Source: [Phialemoniopsis] sp. UDSM-2020
Lineage: Eukaryota; Ascomycota; Sordariomycetes; Thyridiales; Thyridiaceae
Reading direction: 5' to 3'
NCBI GenBank assembly: GCA_018873225.1
Contig: JAEILZ010000003.1
Coordinates: 496,001 to 560,000, forward strand
DNA length: 64,000 bases
Shown: positions 1 through 11,730 of the stretch, in pieces
Position numbering within the stretch: position 1 is the first letter of the stretch
Layout: each line of letters opens with the position of its first letter
Notes under the pieces: model-generated
The model's input: only the letters and a program-made list of their open reading frames with translations
What the model was told of the DNA's origin: nothing
The model's database searches: none
Made by a program: the position numbers and the translations under genes

Positions 1-857
1 AACTGTGTAACGGGCACTACTTGCATGGAGTATTTCCTAAACCGTCAGCTCACGCGATCAGATCACATTCAACACACAAGGAAGCTCCCAATGGGACAGT
101 CTTCGGCATTTTGCCTTTCAAAAAGAAAAGAAATTCTACAATGGGTAGGTCACGTTCGGAAAACTCGAAGCTAGGCACCGACTTTCATTAACAGTTCGAA
201 TACACTATTAGAGTTACGCAAGAGCAAATTTATTCTGGCCATCAGACGAATTACAATGATCTCCAATCTTGGACCGCTCGAAACCTGGCAGGCCGTGGGG
301 TCCTTATTGACTATGCGTCGTGGGCCGAACGACAAGGCATCGAATTCGAGGCATTTTCCTCCCATCCTATTTCAATAGATGATATTGAGGCCATTGCCGT
401 GGAACAGGGTGTCACCTTCCAGCCAGGCGACGTCCTCTTTCTCAGAACAGGTTTTGTTGCCGCTTACAAGAGCGCCGATGAGGGCAGACGCAAGCTAGCT
501 GCGGAAGGCAGATGGATTGGGGTTAGTCAGAGCAAGGAAGCTATGGCCTGGTTCTGGGAAAAGCAATTCGCGGCTTTGGCAGCAGACAATCCTGCTTTCG
601 AAATGATCCGTGAGTCAACCTCGATCTTTGAATGAAAACTGTTGTTAATGGTATGAGCAGCACCAGTAGACCACGATATGTGGCTCCACCCAGTCTTCCT
701 GTCAGGTTGGGGAACACCAATTGGAGAACTCTTTGACTTGGAAAGCTTGGCAGAGCTATGCAAGAAGAACCAGAGATGGACCTTTTTCTTCACATCCTCT
801 CCACTGAACTACACCGGCGCTGTTGCATCGCCGCCAAATGCCACGGCCATTATGTAG
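1..857 (+). CDS. Cyclase-family protein (PF04199-like), 5' end outside window
   Basis: The visible exons are about 49-144, 212-609 and 661-857; earlier exons lie to the left. Exon one reads an FNTQGSSQWD segment and ends in the KKFYNG motif. Exon two continues with AGRGVLIDY and PGDVLFLRTGF, and the last exon has GWGTPIGELFDLE followed by RWTFFFTS. These are the conserved blocks of the fungal putative-cyclase family, which is related to metal-dependent kynurenine formamidases and usually acts on amide or lactone-like bonds. Both visible introns (145-211 and 610-660) keep frame. The last residues before the stop at 855-857 are a short tail. The substrate cannot be told. It sits just upstream of a Baeyer-Villiger monooxygenase on the same strand, 588 bp away, which suggests a role in the same degradative group (inference). 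Confidence 0.85.
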
Positions 858-1445
858 AAAGATAATATAATATGATGTCAAAATTTAGTGGTGAACGCAA
901 ACAGTCTCAATGGCCATACATCACGATGAAAGTGGACATCGACATCAACAAATAAAGTATGTGATTAAAGCCTGTCTACCTAAGGTCCCTTGCCTACCAA
1001 GGTCATATCCTTTCAAGGAATTCATCGCATGATTCTAGGACGATTGTGTCCCATGCCGATACTTCGGTGTAGAGAAGACCATGGAAATCACGTCTGCTTG
1101 GGAAACTAACCCGGGTTTCAATGTCCATTCCGGCTCGGCTACGCAGCTCTGTGTTGTGGGGCTCCCCTGGACATCAAACGCCGCCACCAGACCGCCTGGT
1201 TGTGCATGCCCGGCACCATCGACTTGATGGTTCCACTCACCTAAGGTCGGTCGAGACAAACCATCAGGTCTTGTGCATCAGGATCTCCAATGACACGGCC
1301 ATCATACGATATCCAAGACCGATATAGGAGAAAGAAGATGATGCTGTTCTTATAGGTTAGACAAGTCTCTCCGACAAAGTTCTGGGAGGACGGTCAGATA
1401 AGCCAAGACAAGACGGTCATCGTTTCGCAAACTTCATAATTCATC
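858..1445. other. Intergenic, presumed promoter of the monooxygenase
   Basis: Both strands carry only short ORFs that overlap one another without a recognisable motif. I see no RNA gene or repeat here. Confidence 0.5.
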
Positions 1446-3577
1446 ATGCCACACGTGCGACAGGTGATCAATTCCAATCGGGCAGGCGACGAGCATGCCG
1501 GCCACAATGGTGGCCTCGTCAATCGCATCGATGAGTCTCCTGCCACTTACCGTATCACGGAGAAAAGTCTTGGTGAACCTCGCGATCTGAGAGTGATCAC
1601 GATTGGTGCAGGCGCTGCAGGTCTTAACCTGGCTTACCAGATTGACAAGCACATGCAACACGTCACTCATGTCATCTATGAGAAGAACGCGGGGGTCGGT
1701 GGCACTTGGTACGAGAACAGGTACCCTGGATGTGCCTGTGACATCCCTTCACACAACTATCAGTTTACCTGGGAGCCCAATCCAGAGTGGAACCACTTGT
1801 ACGTTACTCCCGTAATCCAGTACGGAGAGGCTATTGCTAACCCGAAAGCAGCTACTCACCGGCCCCCGAGATCCAGGACTATTTCCGGTCTTTGGCCCAA
1901 AAATACGAACTTTACCGTTTCATCAAGCTGAGCCACAGAGTCAGCAGCGCCACCTGGAATGAAGAAGAAGGCATATGGAATCTGAAAATCGAGAACCTTG
2001 AAGATGGGACCGTTATTGAAGATTGGTGTCATTTCATGATCAGTGGTTCCGGAATTCTTAAGTTCGTCATTCAACCCCTCTACACGACGATAACACCCAG
2101 GACTCTCTGATGCTGATTATAAATACATAGCAACTGGAAATGGCCAAACATTCCGGGTTTGCACACCTTCAAGGGACCACTCCTCCATAGCGCTGCGTGG
2201 GATGCCACAGTGGATTGGCGGAACAAGACTGTTGCTGTGCTTGGGTGCGGCTCTTCTGGGGTGCAAATTGTACCAACCCTTCAGCCTGGTGTGTTTCAAC
2301 GTCTACTCAGTAGACTGGATATCACATTACTCAGCGCATGATATTCTAACTGGTTGATAGATGTCAAGGAGATGGTGACTTTCCTTCGCACACCGACTTG
2401 GATCACTGCCGGCTTTGCACAAAGCAAAGCAGGTCCTGGTGGTTCAAATTTTGAGTGTGAGTTTCTCTACAAGACCATCTCATCCTCGGCTTTTACTCAG
2501 ATAACCTAGTCTCCGATGCGCAAAAGGAGATCTTCCGGAAAGACCCGAAGAAGTACCTTGAGTACCGAAAGGACGTTGAATCTGAGCTCAATGGCCGCTT
2601 CAAGTTTGTAAGTCTCCCCAGTCGCACGCCTGTATCAAGGCCAATAGAAATAGCACAGCTTAGCTAACATCAACGAACAGATAATCAAAGACAGTCCCGA
2701 GCAGAAAGAAGCTGTTCGATTTTCAATCCATGAAATGACCGAAAAGCTAGGCCGCGACTCCCCTCTCTTGAAGCACATCCTTCCCGACTTCGCTGTCGGC
2801 TGCAGGAGGCCGACCCCTGGAAATGGGTACCTCGAAGCACTCACCAAACCTAATGTGCGGGTAGTGACAGATCACATCGATGAGCTCGTGCCAGAGGGTA
2901 TCAAGACCTCGACAGGAGAGATCATCAAGGTCGACATCTTTGTATGCGCCACCGGCTTCGATATCTCATTCTGCCCCAGATATCCGGTGATTGGGCAAAA
3001 TGGCATCCAGCTCGGCGACCAGTGGAAAGATAAGCCAGAGGCATATATGTCACTAGCAGCACCAAATTTCCCCAATCACTTCAGTAAGTTCTCAAGTCTC
3101 ACAGTGGAAGACAGTGCAATGCTAAAGCCTAGTTAAGTGTTCCTTGGACCAAACGCACCAATCGGACATGGATCTGTGCTGCCCATCTTGGAGCACGCAG
3201 CCAAGTATATGATCCGTATGCTCCATAAATGTCAGACCGAGGGTATCAAGTCGGTGTCAGTGAAGAAAGAGGCTGTGGCAGACTACAATGAACACCTTGC
3301 CGAATTCATGAAACGGACAGCCTGGAGTACGCATTGCCGCTCTTGGTTCAAGAACGGGACGGTTGATGGCCCCATCGTGGCCGTCCATCCCGGAAGCCGA
3401 GTCCACTGGTTCCATACCCTCGAGTCACCACGCTTTGAGGACTATGAATGGGAGTCTATTGGCAGAAACCGCTTCGGGTATCTGGGCGATGGATTCTCTG
3501 TCAAGGAGGCAGAAGGGCGGAATTCAACTTTCTACTTTGACAACCCTGATGAGGGGTATGAAGCCGTAAAGTATTGA
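1446..3577 (+). CDS. Baeyer-Villiger flavin monooxygenase
   Basis: Seven exons (1446-1798, 1852-2061, 2131-2288, 2361-2456, 2501-2607, 2681-3083, 3138-3577) give about 588 residues, normal for a class B flavoprotein monooxygenase. The first Rossmann motif GAGAAG (about residues 54-59) binds FAD. The fingerprint FKGPLLHSAAW near residue 200 matches the Baeyer-Villiger signature FxGxxxHxxxW, and a second dinucleotide motif GCGSSG follows for NADPH. Later blocks include ATGFD and FLGPNAP. The family inserts oxygen next to a ketone to make an ester or lactone and includes fungal secondary-metabolite and steroid or cycloalkanone monooxygenases. The convergent esterase beyond the 3' end could hydrolyse the product (inference). 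The donor of intron 2 is the less usual GTTCGT. Substrate unknown. Confidence 0.9.
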
Positions 3578-3699
3578 TATGTAGCTAGCTTACTCGTGAG
3601 GAATGCATGAATTGTCAGTGTTGAAAAGTTCCTTGTTAGTACGTGATCCAGACTACTGGCCAAGTTAACTCTGCTACCTCATTGTATCAAAAGACATCT

Positions 3700-4884
3700 T
3701 TACTCCACGCATCCCGGAGTGTCATTCATCGTCATTTCGTGAAGCACAAACCTCGACTCGACGAAGGTGGCCACATCTCGCAAGGCCAGCCCAGCATTCT
3801 CATGCTTTTCGGGGTCGAACATGATGAAACCGTGTGGACTGCCGGGGAATAACTTGAGACATGCTTCTCCGCCAGCAAAGAGCCATCTCGTAGTCATAAA
3901 AGCAGAGTCTTCCAACAAACAATCCTCCGTTCCGCAAGTGACGAGCATCGGAGGGAGCTGAAGACCTTGCAGGTCTGCGTAAAAGGGAGAAACACTTGGG
4001 GAGGAGAGTTTCTCTAATGCTGCGTTGGGCAGGTACGCTTTGCGAAACTGGGTTAGAGACTCTTCGTCGAGGGTCAGAACCGGCTCTCTGCGAAATTGCC
4101 TCGTGCCGGGCTGCCAGTTCAGCGTATACACGCCGTAATGAAGAAGCAATCCCTTCAGTTGAAAGCTTGCGTACGCTTTGACGGGAGACCGAAGGAGAGA
4201 CAGTGCAGTCAGCATAGCCAGGTTGGCACCAGCACTCTCTCCACCGATAAAGGCGAGGTCGGTGCCGTAGGTATCCCCGCCGTGCTCAATAAGCCACTGC
4301 GCGACATCGAGGCAGTCCTCCGGGCCTGCCGGATACGGATATTCAGGTGCCAGTCTGTAGCCGACCGAGAGACATATGAGCTGACAGGAATCGGCGATGG
4401 TTTGCAGGTACACATCGGACGATTCCTCGTCGTTCAATACCCAGCCCCCGCCGTGAATGTGAAGAAAGATGCCCTTTGACGACTCCTTCTTGGGCCGGAC
4501 AACTCGACACGGAATGAACCGATCGGCGTCACGAGACGAAACGCGGATGGTACTCGATGAAGGGAGGAGGGGAGAGCATGGTAGCGGCGTACGTCCTTGT
4601 TTGCGCAGTGAGCGATACTCTGCAGCGCCGATCTGGAGAGTGGAACGTCAGCTTGGGGGCCCAGGGCGTAGTCGTCGAGCGTAGCCGCTTACGTGATACC
4701 ATTTTGCACACTGTTTTTCAAGGTGTTGGAGGCTCTCGTTGAACCTCCGAGTCTTCTCAGTCACCGCGGAAGGGATTAGCTTGGAGAGATTGAGCTGAAG
4801 GTCACTCTCAAGCACCGCCATGTCACCGTCCCGATTCCCGTCTCTCCTTGACATTGAGTATGTGCCGTCGGTAACAAGTCCCAT
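3700..4884 (-). CDS. Alpha/beta hydrolase fold-3 (HSL-type) esterase
   Basis: Two exons (4693-4884 and 3700-4632; intron 4633-4692) give about 374 residues. The HGGG oxyanion-hole motif lies in FLHIHGGGW, the nucleophile in GGESAG, the acid in the TEDCLLED stretch and the catalytic His in GSPHGF: a full hormone-sensitive-lipase-type triad. YRLAPEYPYPAG, typical of this family, is also present. There is no signal peptide, so a cytosolic carboxylesterase or lactonase is likely. An in-frame Met at 4821 is an alternative start. The stop lies 122 bp from the stop of the convergent Baeyer-Villiger monooxygenase, so the 3' UTRs probably overlap. Hydrolysis of a Baeyer-Villiger ester product is a reasonable inference from the pairing. 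Confidence 0.88.
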
Positions 4885-5220
4885 TATTCGAGCAAACGAA
4901 TATGTATCTCAATTGTTCGTTCGCCTGCAATATTAGTCCTGAAAGATGATTTAAATGCGATTCAGATGCGGTGCATTCAAATGAGGCAAGTGTGTAATGT
5001 GCAGCTCAGAGGCACTCGGTTCGGGCATTACGAATAAACCATGCCTGGGTCCGTCTAGGCGTGCATTCGGCTAGCTATGGGGTGCAACTAGCTCGGTCTC
5101 GATTCTCCGGCCCAGGTAGCCGGTTGTAAAAATGAAAATCAAGCACTAGCAAGTCATTCGGGGGCAGACTTCACAACAATGACAAGGTGTACTTGTCGGA
5201 GGATTGCTATCTGTATTGTG
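4885..5220. other. Intergenic between two minus-strand genes
   Basis: This should hold the promoter of the esterase and the 3' end of the dehydrogenase. No clear TATA box or coding exon was seen. Confidence 0.5.
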
Positions 5221-6380
5221 CTACTTATCATTGGAATATGTGTAAAATCCACTACCCGACTTCACTCCAAGCTTCTTCTCAGCAATCATCTTTTTCAGCA
5301 GCTCTCTCGGCTCCTTTGGTAACCCTGGTCGAGTCTCTGCGTAATGCTCCTCAATGTCCAGGACAACGTCCAAGCCCACCACGTCCATCTGCTCGCAAGG
5401 ACCTTTGGGCGTCTTCAGCACGTCTTTGAAGATGGCATCGATCTCCTCCGGCGTAGCTATACCCTCTGACACTGTCAGAAGCGTCTCGCGCTTGATGGCC
5501 GCCCAGATTCTAAGGCGTCGTTAGCTTTTGAAGCTGATTATCATACGACTTCAGAAGTAAGCTTACCTGTTGTATATATAGCCTGTGGATGGTTTGCGAA
5601 CAATGAAAGGCGAGAAGCCGTGATTGCGGGCCTCTTCTGCAACCTGTGACAATACTCCAGGCTTTGTGTTCGTGGACGCCATGATCTCGAGTGCTAGTGT
5701 AACATTATTAATCTGGCGTCGGCTATTCATGCATTTCGCGAATCAGCTTACCTGAGGTCTCGGGAGGCCAATCTGTGTACTGTCAGCAGGCCTGATAATT
5801 CCTCTGTAATGATCAATGACTCACATGAATGCATGCTGATGAAGTCCTTGTCGCCTTTAAGACTGGCTTCCTGGATAATCTCATCAATGGTATAGCTACT
5901 AGAGTTTGAGGCTATTATGATTCCTGGGGAGGCCAACTCGTCGAGTTCTTGAATCACGCTGCGTTTGAGTATCAAGTTCTCGGGAAGACACTGAGTATGT
6001 CAAACAACGCACCCGTCAGTCAAGATCATCACGCTTCGGGAAAGAACATGATCACTCACCTCGACGAGAAGCCACGACTTTCCCATCACTTCGGATAGGA
6101 GATCTGGTTTGTTTACCGTCACCTCTCCCCATGTGTCCACGGTCATGGAAGGGTCATGCCAATTCTCTCGCATCCTCTGGATCTCTGCACCAGCCAATTC
6201 GCGCTGTCGCTCGTCTTTGTCAATCAAGTACACTGGTCGACCCTTCCGTGTCCACTGCCTAGAATGTGAGAAATCTCTGGTAGTCTACCCGATGATTTGT
6301 AGACATCTCACCATAAACGCAAGGCGCTTGCCCTGCGTCCCCGCCCCCAAAATGGTGACGGCATGTCGGGCCCGGTTCAT
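5221..6380 (-). CDS. 3-hydroxyacyl-CoA dehydrogenase family protein
   Basis: Six exons read on the minus strand (6312-6380, 6060-6254, 5825-5990, 5752-5772, 5567-5693, 5221-5509) give about 288 residues; exon 4 is only 21 bp. The start Met at 6380 directly precedes the Rossmann motif GAGTQG. SNSSSYTIDE and the HSYWPPE block correspond to the NAD-domain and catalytic-His regions of the 3HCDH family, and YNRIWAAIKRE begins the C-terminal helical 3HCDH domain. The length fits short 3-hydroxyacyl-CoA or L-gulonate-type dehydrogenases, not the multifunctional beta-oxidation enzymes. An upstream in-frame Met at 6467 exists, but its extension has no family likeness. It lies in the same block as the BVMO and esterase, consistent with catabolism of an acyl product (inference). 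Confidence 0.85.
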
Positions 6381-7035
6381 CGTGGTCACAGCCACACACT
6401 CGTAGATATTTCTCGCGGGTTTGCAAAAACGAAAGTCGAGATCCTTTGATGGTCTTACAAAATCCAATGGGCTTCGTTACGAAATGACTGAAAACGAATG
6501 CCTGATAGCATGTTCGCAATCTAGACCGGTGACCTCATTAGCTTTGACGCTACGATCCAAGTAGGTTACCGACGACCCTAGCGGCCCCTTCGCCCGGCTT
6601 CTCTAGCATACCCCCAATAGCCAATCGAGGTCAATTGCGAGAAAGATGTCCTGGCACAGTCAGTAGCTACGCCATACTCACCCTCTGTAATGCCGCCTTA
6701 TCCCTTGCTCCACCCAGATGACTGATGATTGTATGACGTGAGAACATCATTGTCCGGCGCGCCTGTACATGCGGTCCGCACTTTGATCTCCGGAGGAGTG
6801 GGTCGGTTGGGGAGTTACATGTACCCCGACTTGCAATTACGATGGTCGGTTCCCTTACCACAACATTGATTAGTGATAGCATGTGATAACCTGATCTTGA
6901 AATGCTGGTAACGGGCGAAACTCAACGAATGCACATTGCTACACAATGGAACGCAAGGTCATAGGGTTCATATGGAACTCTCAGTGATCTGACATTATTA
7001 CTGCCCTGTCCCGTCCTTCACTAATTACGTCCGCA
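6381..7035. other. Intergenic
   Basis: Upstream region of the dehydrogenase and downstream of the SET protein. Only short unsupported ORFs are present. Confidence 0.5.
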
Positions 7036-9363
7036 CTAAACGTTCCTCGGTCCTCCCCAACAAATGGTATTAGCCACATTTGCGTACTCCTTGGCAACCA
7101 CGCAGAGTTCTGGGGCGAGACCCTTGTAGACTTCCGCCATGCGTGAGAAAGTCCTGGCCGTGTGATCATTGGTCTGACCCCAGTGTTCGATATGCAACCT
7201 GGCTTTCTCTCCTTTCTCGGTCTTTCTCGGCGGAGAGGCAACCATCTCAAAGCCAAGAGCTTCCAGACCCTTCAAGAACATCTCTAAGCATTCCATCTTC
7301 TTGTTCCACGCAAGGAACGCTTCAGCCAATCCCCAGTATGGATCCCAGAGTTCCAAGCGCGGCACTGATGATGGTGAGCTACCAAGCTCTGCGTGCGTAT
7401 CCTCGATCTCTTGTAGTATCGTCTTTGCCTGTGCCAACTGCGACATCGACGCATCGGGCTTCAGAATTCTCTTCAGGCGGTTATACAGCGCCTTGCGCTG
7501 TTGAATAACACTTAAAGGAGTAGCCTTCTTGTCAAGGCACAGGACGCAGCTGCAGGCGAATCCCCATGACTTCAGACGACCCTGGGCCTCCTTGTAGGTT
7601 CCCAGCATAAGGGGGCCTTTGTAGCCAATATGAAGCTCAGTATCAGCTTCCAAGTCTTGGGTTGCCCGGACGATGAGCATGTCGCCAATGAACGACGGGC
7701 GGCAATTGGTGACGCAGGCATGGTTCATTCGAGAAGCGATCGGCCAGATCCCGCAGGTGGTGGGAGCTTGGGACTCGTCTTTCTCGCCCTGCAATGCAGC
7801 GTTCATTTTCGATTTCAAGGCCCCATACGAGGTACGCGGGGGTCCGAATGAGTTCAGCTGGACAGTCTTGATCACAAGAAATCTGCGTTCTGTTAGATGA
7901 ATTGTCTATATTGTTGGCATAATTGATATCACTTACGTATCGACTACGGGGCGTCCGTCAATCTCATCTACAGAGACAGGTGAATAGTCTCCGTGGTGCA
8001 GGTCAGTAAAGACCTTTGCACTGGCCGAGTTATGGTATAGCTTTTGTACGATTTGCGGGATAAGCTCGGCTTGTCCACCCATGCACATCGTATTGTCGCT
8101 GAGGTTGATCAGCACGGTCAGGTTTGACTTGACGGCGGGACTGTCATGATCAAGGTAGCTGTACGCAAAGGCTTTCTCGCAAAGTAGGAGCTCGCCCGTT
8201 TTAACCGCCCGAGTCGTGAAAAGACCCTTGCCGCGTCCAGCAGAGTCACGAACAGTGACGGGGGCGGAATAGGTTGCGCAGTCAATACGAGGCGGTGTTG
8301 CCTTGGCTTGTTGGTACATACTGCCAAACTGGTACTTCCCAGTCTCCTGCTCTCTGAGCCGCTGCTTCGTTCGGCGAATCTCTGTCCAGGCATCTGTGTT
8401 TTTGGGGTTGTCACGCACAAGGGATTCGAGTTTCTCCATGCACAAGTCAAACTTTTGGAGAGCATACAAGGCTCTAGCTTGGCGGAATAGAGTCTTCTCG
8501 CCCGGTGGTTCATCGTCGCTGACGCTCTTGAGGGCATCATTGAGAGCTTTCTCGGGACGATCGAGTCGAAGATTAGCAAGGGATCGGTTGAGGTGCGCAA
8601 GTTGACTCTCCTTGGAGTCGACGGCCGAGCGAATGGCCTGCGTGTACCTTGATGCCATTAGTATATTGCTCACACACAACACCGAGCGACGAACACCAAC
8701 ATACAGATGTTCGGCTTGAGACCAGTTCTTCTTCTGAACCGAGTCATTGCCTTCCTTACGAAGATCTTGGGAGCTTTGATCAAGAGATAGCACTCCCTGC
8801 CTCCACTTCAGGGGAATGCGATCGTCGGTATTCTGGAGCCAGACAATGTCGCTGACGTGGTCGACCCGAATGCTGTACCAATTGTCCATTACTGCCTTGA
8901 AGAACGGCTCCTTGGCGATACAAATATCTCCTGGCTGTAAAATTCGATGTTTACTCGCGATGGCCTCCGGAGGTTGGTTGTAGAGGTTTAGCGCGGTACC
9001 AGTACCCTCCTCGTCCGTGACAACAGTCATGACGGCGGTCATTCTGTGAGCTGGGGTCAACACACGGACCATGACTTGTCTACCCCGGTGATGGTGACCA
9101 AGCGTCATTTCCGAGATTTTGATAGGTTTGAGTTTCGTCAAGGAAAGGATGCAAGGAGGATAGGCAGGCGGCACTTGTGACGTCCGCAGTTGTCCTTCAC
9201 CACTAGCCGAATTCGTGATCAGGGATATCTGCTTGGCAATAAGGAGTGGTATTGGGGGGTGATCAGTAGGCTTTTCGCCGTTTCGAAGATTCGCACGCTT
9301 TGCATTTTGGATGACATTGTCGAGAAACGTGCTGTCAAGCTCGGAAAGGTCTTTGGTGTTCAT
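7036..9363 (-). CDS. TPR- and SET-domain protein
   Basis: Three exons (8705-9363, 7937-8647, 7036-7882) encode about 738 residues. The N-terminal third is poorly conserved. TPR-like helices follow around LRKEGNDSVQKKNW and LAHLNRSLANL. A SET domain starts at RDSAGRGKGLFTTR and contains MNHACVTNC (the NHxxxxNC substrate/cofactor block) and ELHIGY, followed by a post-SET-like CSCVLC. This order resembles SMYD-type lysine methyltransferases of fungi, but I see no MYND zinc finger between the SET halves. The 8648-8704 intron has an ideal GTATGT donor and restores the TPR reading. Likely a protein lysine methyltransferase; target unknown. It is divergent from the aldo-keto reductase. Confidence 0.88.
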
Positions 9364-10410
9364 GATGGCTTAGGCTCGCCCTTTCGTAAGGAGTTTTGAG
9401 TGTGGCAACGAGAAATTTTGGTAAGCTTGCCCTTCAGAAGCTGGAAAAGATGGAAGAAAATAGAATTTGAAGAATTTCTGATGGGTTTATCCTGATAAGT
9501 CAGGGAGACAAAGCAAACCACCGGGCGGCTTGCTACAGCGCAAACACCTTTAGGTGCCTCAGTGGAGCGACACAAACCACGCGTGGCAGATTGTGTAAGG
9601 TTTCTAAAGACCATTCATGTCTACTCGCCAGACATAGAACAAAATAATAAAACATTGCTGAAATGACTTATTATCTCTCAACTGACAATCCCTGCAGTTA
9701 GTCAAAACACCTTCTTTGCAAACCTCTTTTCAAACCCGTTTTCGCTCGCGTCCTGGTTCATATGACTGACAAAGTTAATTATCTGTTGTCAGCAAGAAAT
9801 GAAAGCTGAGAGAGTTCCCAGCTTGAAACCTTTTATAATTTTCTTCTCATCCATCCCGGGTACAGAGTTTTACACCTAGTTGAACAACAACAAAGAGGTC
9901 AAAGAGGAAAAACTTAACAAGGCGCACAAATGTCAAAAATTCAACATACGATGCCACTGAGACTGCAAGTCCGGAATGCCTTCAAGACAGCTGCATCTTT
10001 CTGCTTTAAGCTTAGAATAATCAAGTGCAGGGTCAGAAGACCATACTTCGGCCGTACGCCGTCCCATCAGCTTCAAGTCGTCCCTTCTTTGGAATATTTG
10101 GCTATGCCAAAATAGTTTCGACAGTATTATAGGGATTAATAATATGTTCCTTCTCTCTGCCACCTCATGCGTAGGGAGGCGTGCCAAAGTAGGTAGTCGG
10201 TGTTGTGATTAATAAGGTCACTTGGCCGAATTAGGCAAGAGTATCTCTTGGCAGAGGTTTGGATGGCGAATGGACTGAGACACTCGTCGATTTGAAAAGG
10301 TATAAAAGTAGTGTCACTCCGAACTCGACGCTCAGGTAACGTTCAAATCTTTGCTCAGATATCATCCTTACTCATTGAAAACTATTCTAATTTCAAGCCT
10401 TCGCTCTGCA
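9364..10410. other. Divergent intergenic region
   Basis: It separates the SET/TPR gene (minus) and the aldo-keto reductase (plus) and holds a TATA box for the latter at 10301. Short ORFs at 9930-10187 lack motifs and look spurious. Confidence 0.5.
10301..10308 (+). promoter_or_regulatory. TATA box of aldo-keto reductase
   Basis: TATAAAAG lies 110 bp upstream of the start codon at 10411, a usual fungal distance. Confidence 0.6.
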
Positions 10411-11487
10411 ATGCACACAATGCTGCCGAAGGGAAAATCCCATCTCAATGTGGTGCTCGGGGGTTCCAATGCAAGTGACCTGCGCTAGTAACACAAACAT
10501 ATACAACGACAGCTGACCAATGATCTTAGATAGGGGATAAATCTAAGGATGCCATGGCCCGATTCGACACACCGGAAGAGGTGGGCGCCCTTCTCGATGC
10601 CTTTGCCAATCGCGGTTACAACCAGGTCGACACTTCACGCATGTACTCAGCCCAGGCACCGCAATCGTGCGAGCCTAGGATCGGTGCCGTATCTGCAAGA
10701 GACAAATTCATCATCGATACCAAGGTCACGTCGTGGATACCCAACGCCCACACCACCGCCAACGTGCTCAAAGAGATCGACAGCTCGCTCGAGTCGCTGA
10801 GGATCAAGCAGATTCACACCGAGTATCTGCATGTGCCTGACCGCGGCACACCATTCGAGGAAGCCTGTGTCGCTATGGATCAGGCGATTAGAGAGGGTAA
10901 GATCAAACACTGGGGTCTTTGCAGCTATACCGCCGCGGAGGTTCAGGAGATTCTTGACATTTGCGAGAAGCACGGCTATGTCAAGCCCAATGTTTACCAG
11001 GGTCAGTACAACGCCATTGTCAGAAGTGGAGAGAAGGACCTTTTCCCTATTCTGCGCCAGAATGGGATCGCCTTCTATGCCTTCAGTCCTGCTGGAGCCG
11101 GTTTCTTCGCGGGTAACCACAAGAACACCAAGCCAGGTGGGCGGTACGACCGATCAGTAAGTGCCTACCTCAACTGGTCGACTTCAGAGCGCTGACCAAA
11201 ATGCCTTCCATCAGCTTCCCGCAGGTGGTCGATACGCAGATTTCTACGTGCGTCCGGAGATAGAGGCGGCCACCGAAAAGGCGCTTGCAGTAGCCACTAA
11301 GCACGACATCGGGGGCCATGCGGCCGCGCTGAGGTGGACTGTCTATCACAGTGTCCTGGACAAGGAGCTGGGCGACTCGATCCTCATTGGTGCTTCCAGC
11401 CCTGCGCAGTTGGAGTCAAACCTTGACATGATCGAGGACGGACCGCTGCCGGGTGATGTTGCGGACGCGATGTGCTGTATTTACTGA
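10411..11487 (+). CDS. Aldo-keto reductase (AKR7-like, aflatoxin aldehyde reductase type)
   Basis: Three exons (10411-10470, 10530-11156, 11215-11487) give about 319 residues. The tetrad is readable: Asp and Tyr in VDTSRMYS, Lys in IDTKV and His in YLHVPD. The family reduces aldehydes and ketones with NADPH in the cytosol, often dialdehydes or dicarbonyls. The first intron begins with GCAAGT and ends TTAG, a GC-AG intron with a CTGAC branch site; no GT donor gives a frame that joins LGGSN to IGDKS. The C-terminal PLPGDV block fits AKR7 proteins. Its TATA box is at 10301. Confidence 0.9.
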
Positions 11488-11730
11488 GCATGGGGTTGAG
11501 ATTCCGTACCATTTGTAGTTCGATCTTACGCTAAGCCCAAAGTAGCAAGAGTAGGTCTTGGCATTGGTCGCCACGCAAATCCGTCTGCCCCAGCGGATGG
11601 CTTGACTTGCGAGACGAGTAAAGTAGATTCAACTCTGTCGTAGCATTGGAGGAACAATATTGCCAAGGATTTCACAGTATCTCATTGCCTCTTCCAGTAT
11701 CATCAATATCGTCGTTCATGTACTCATAAG

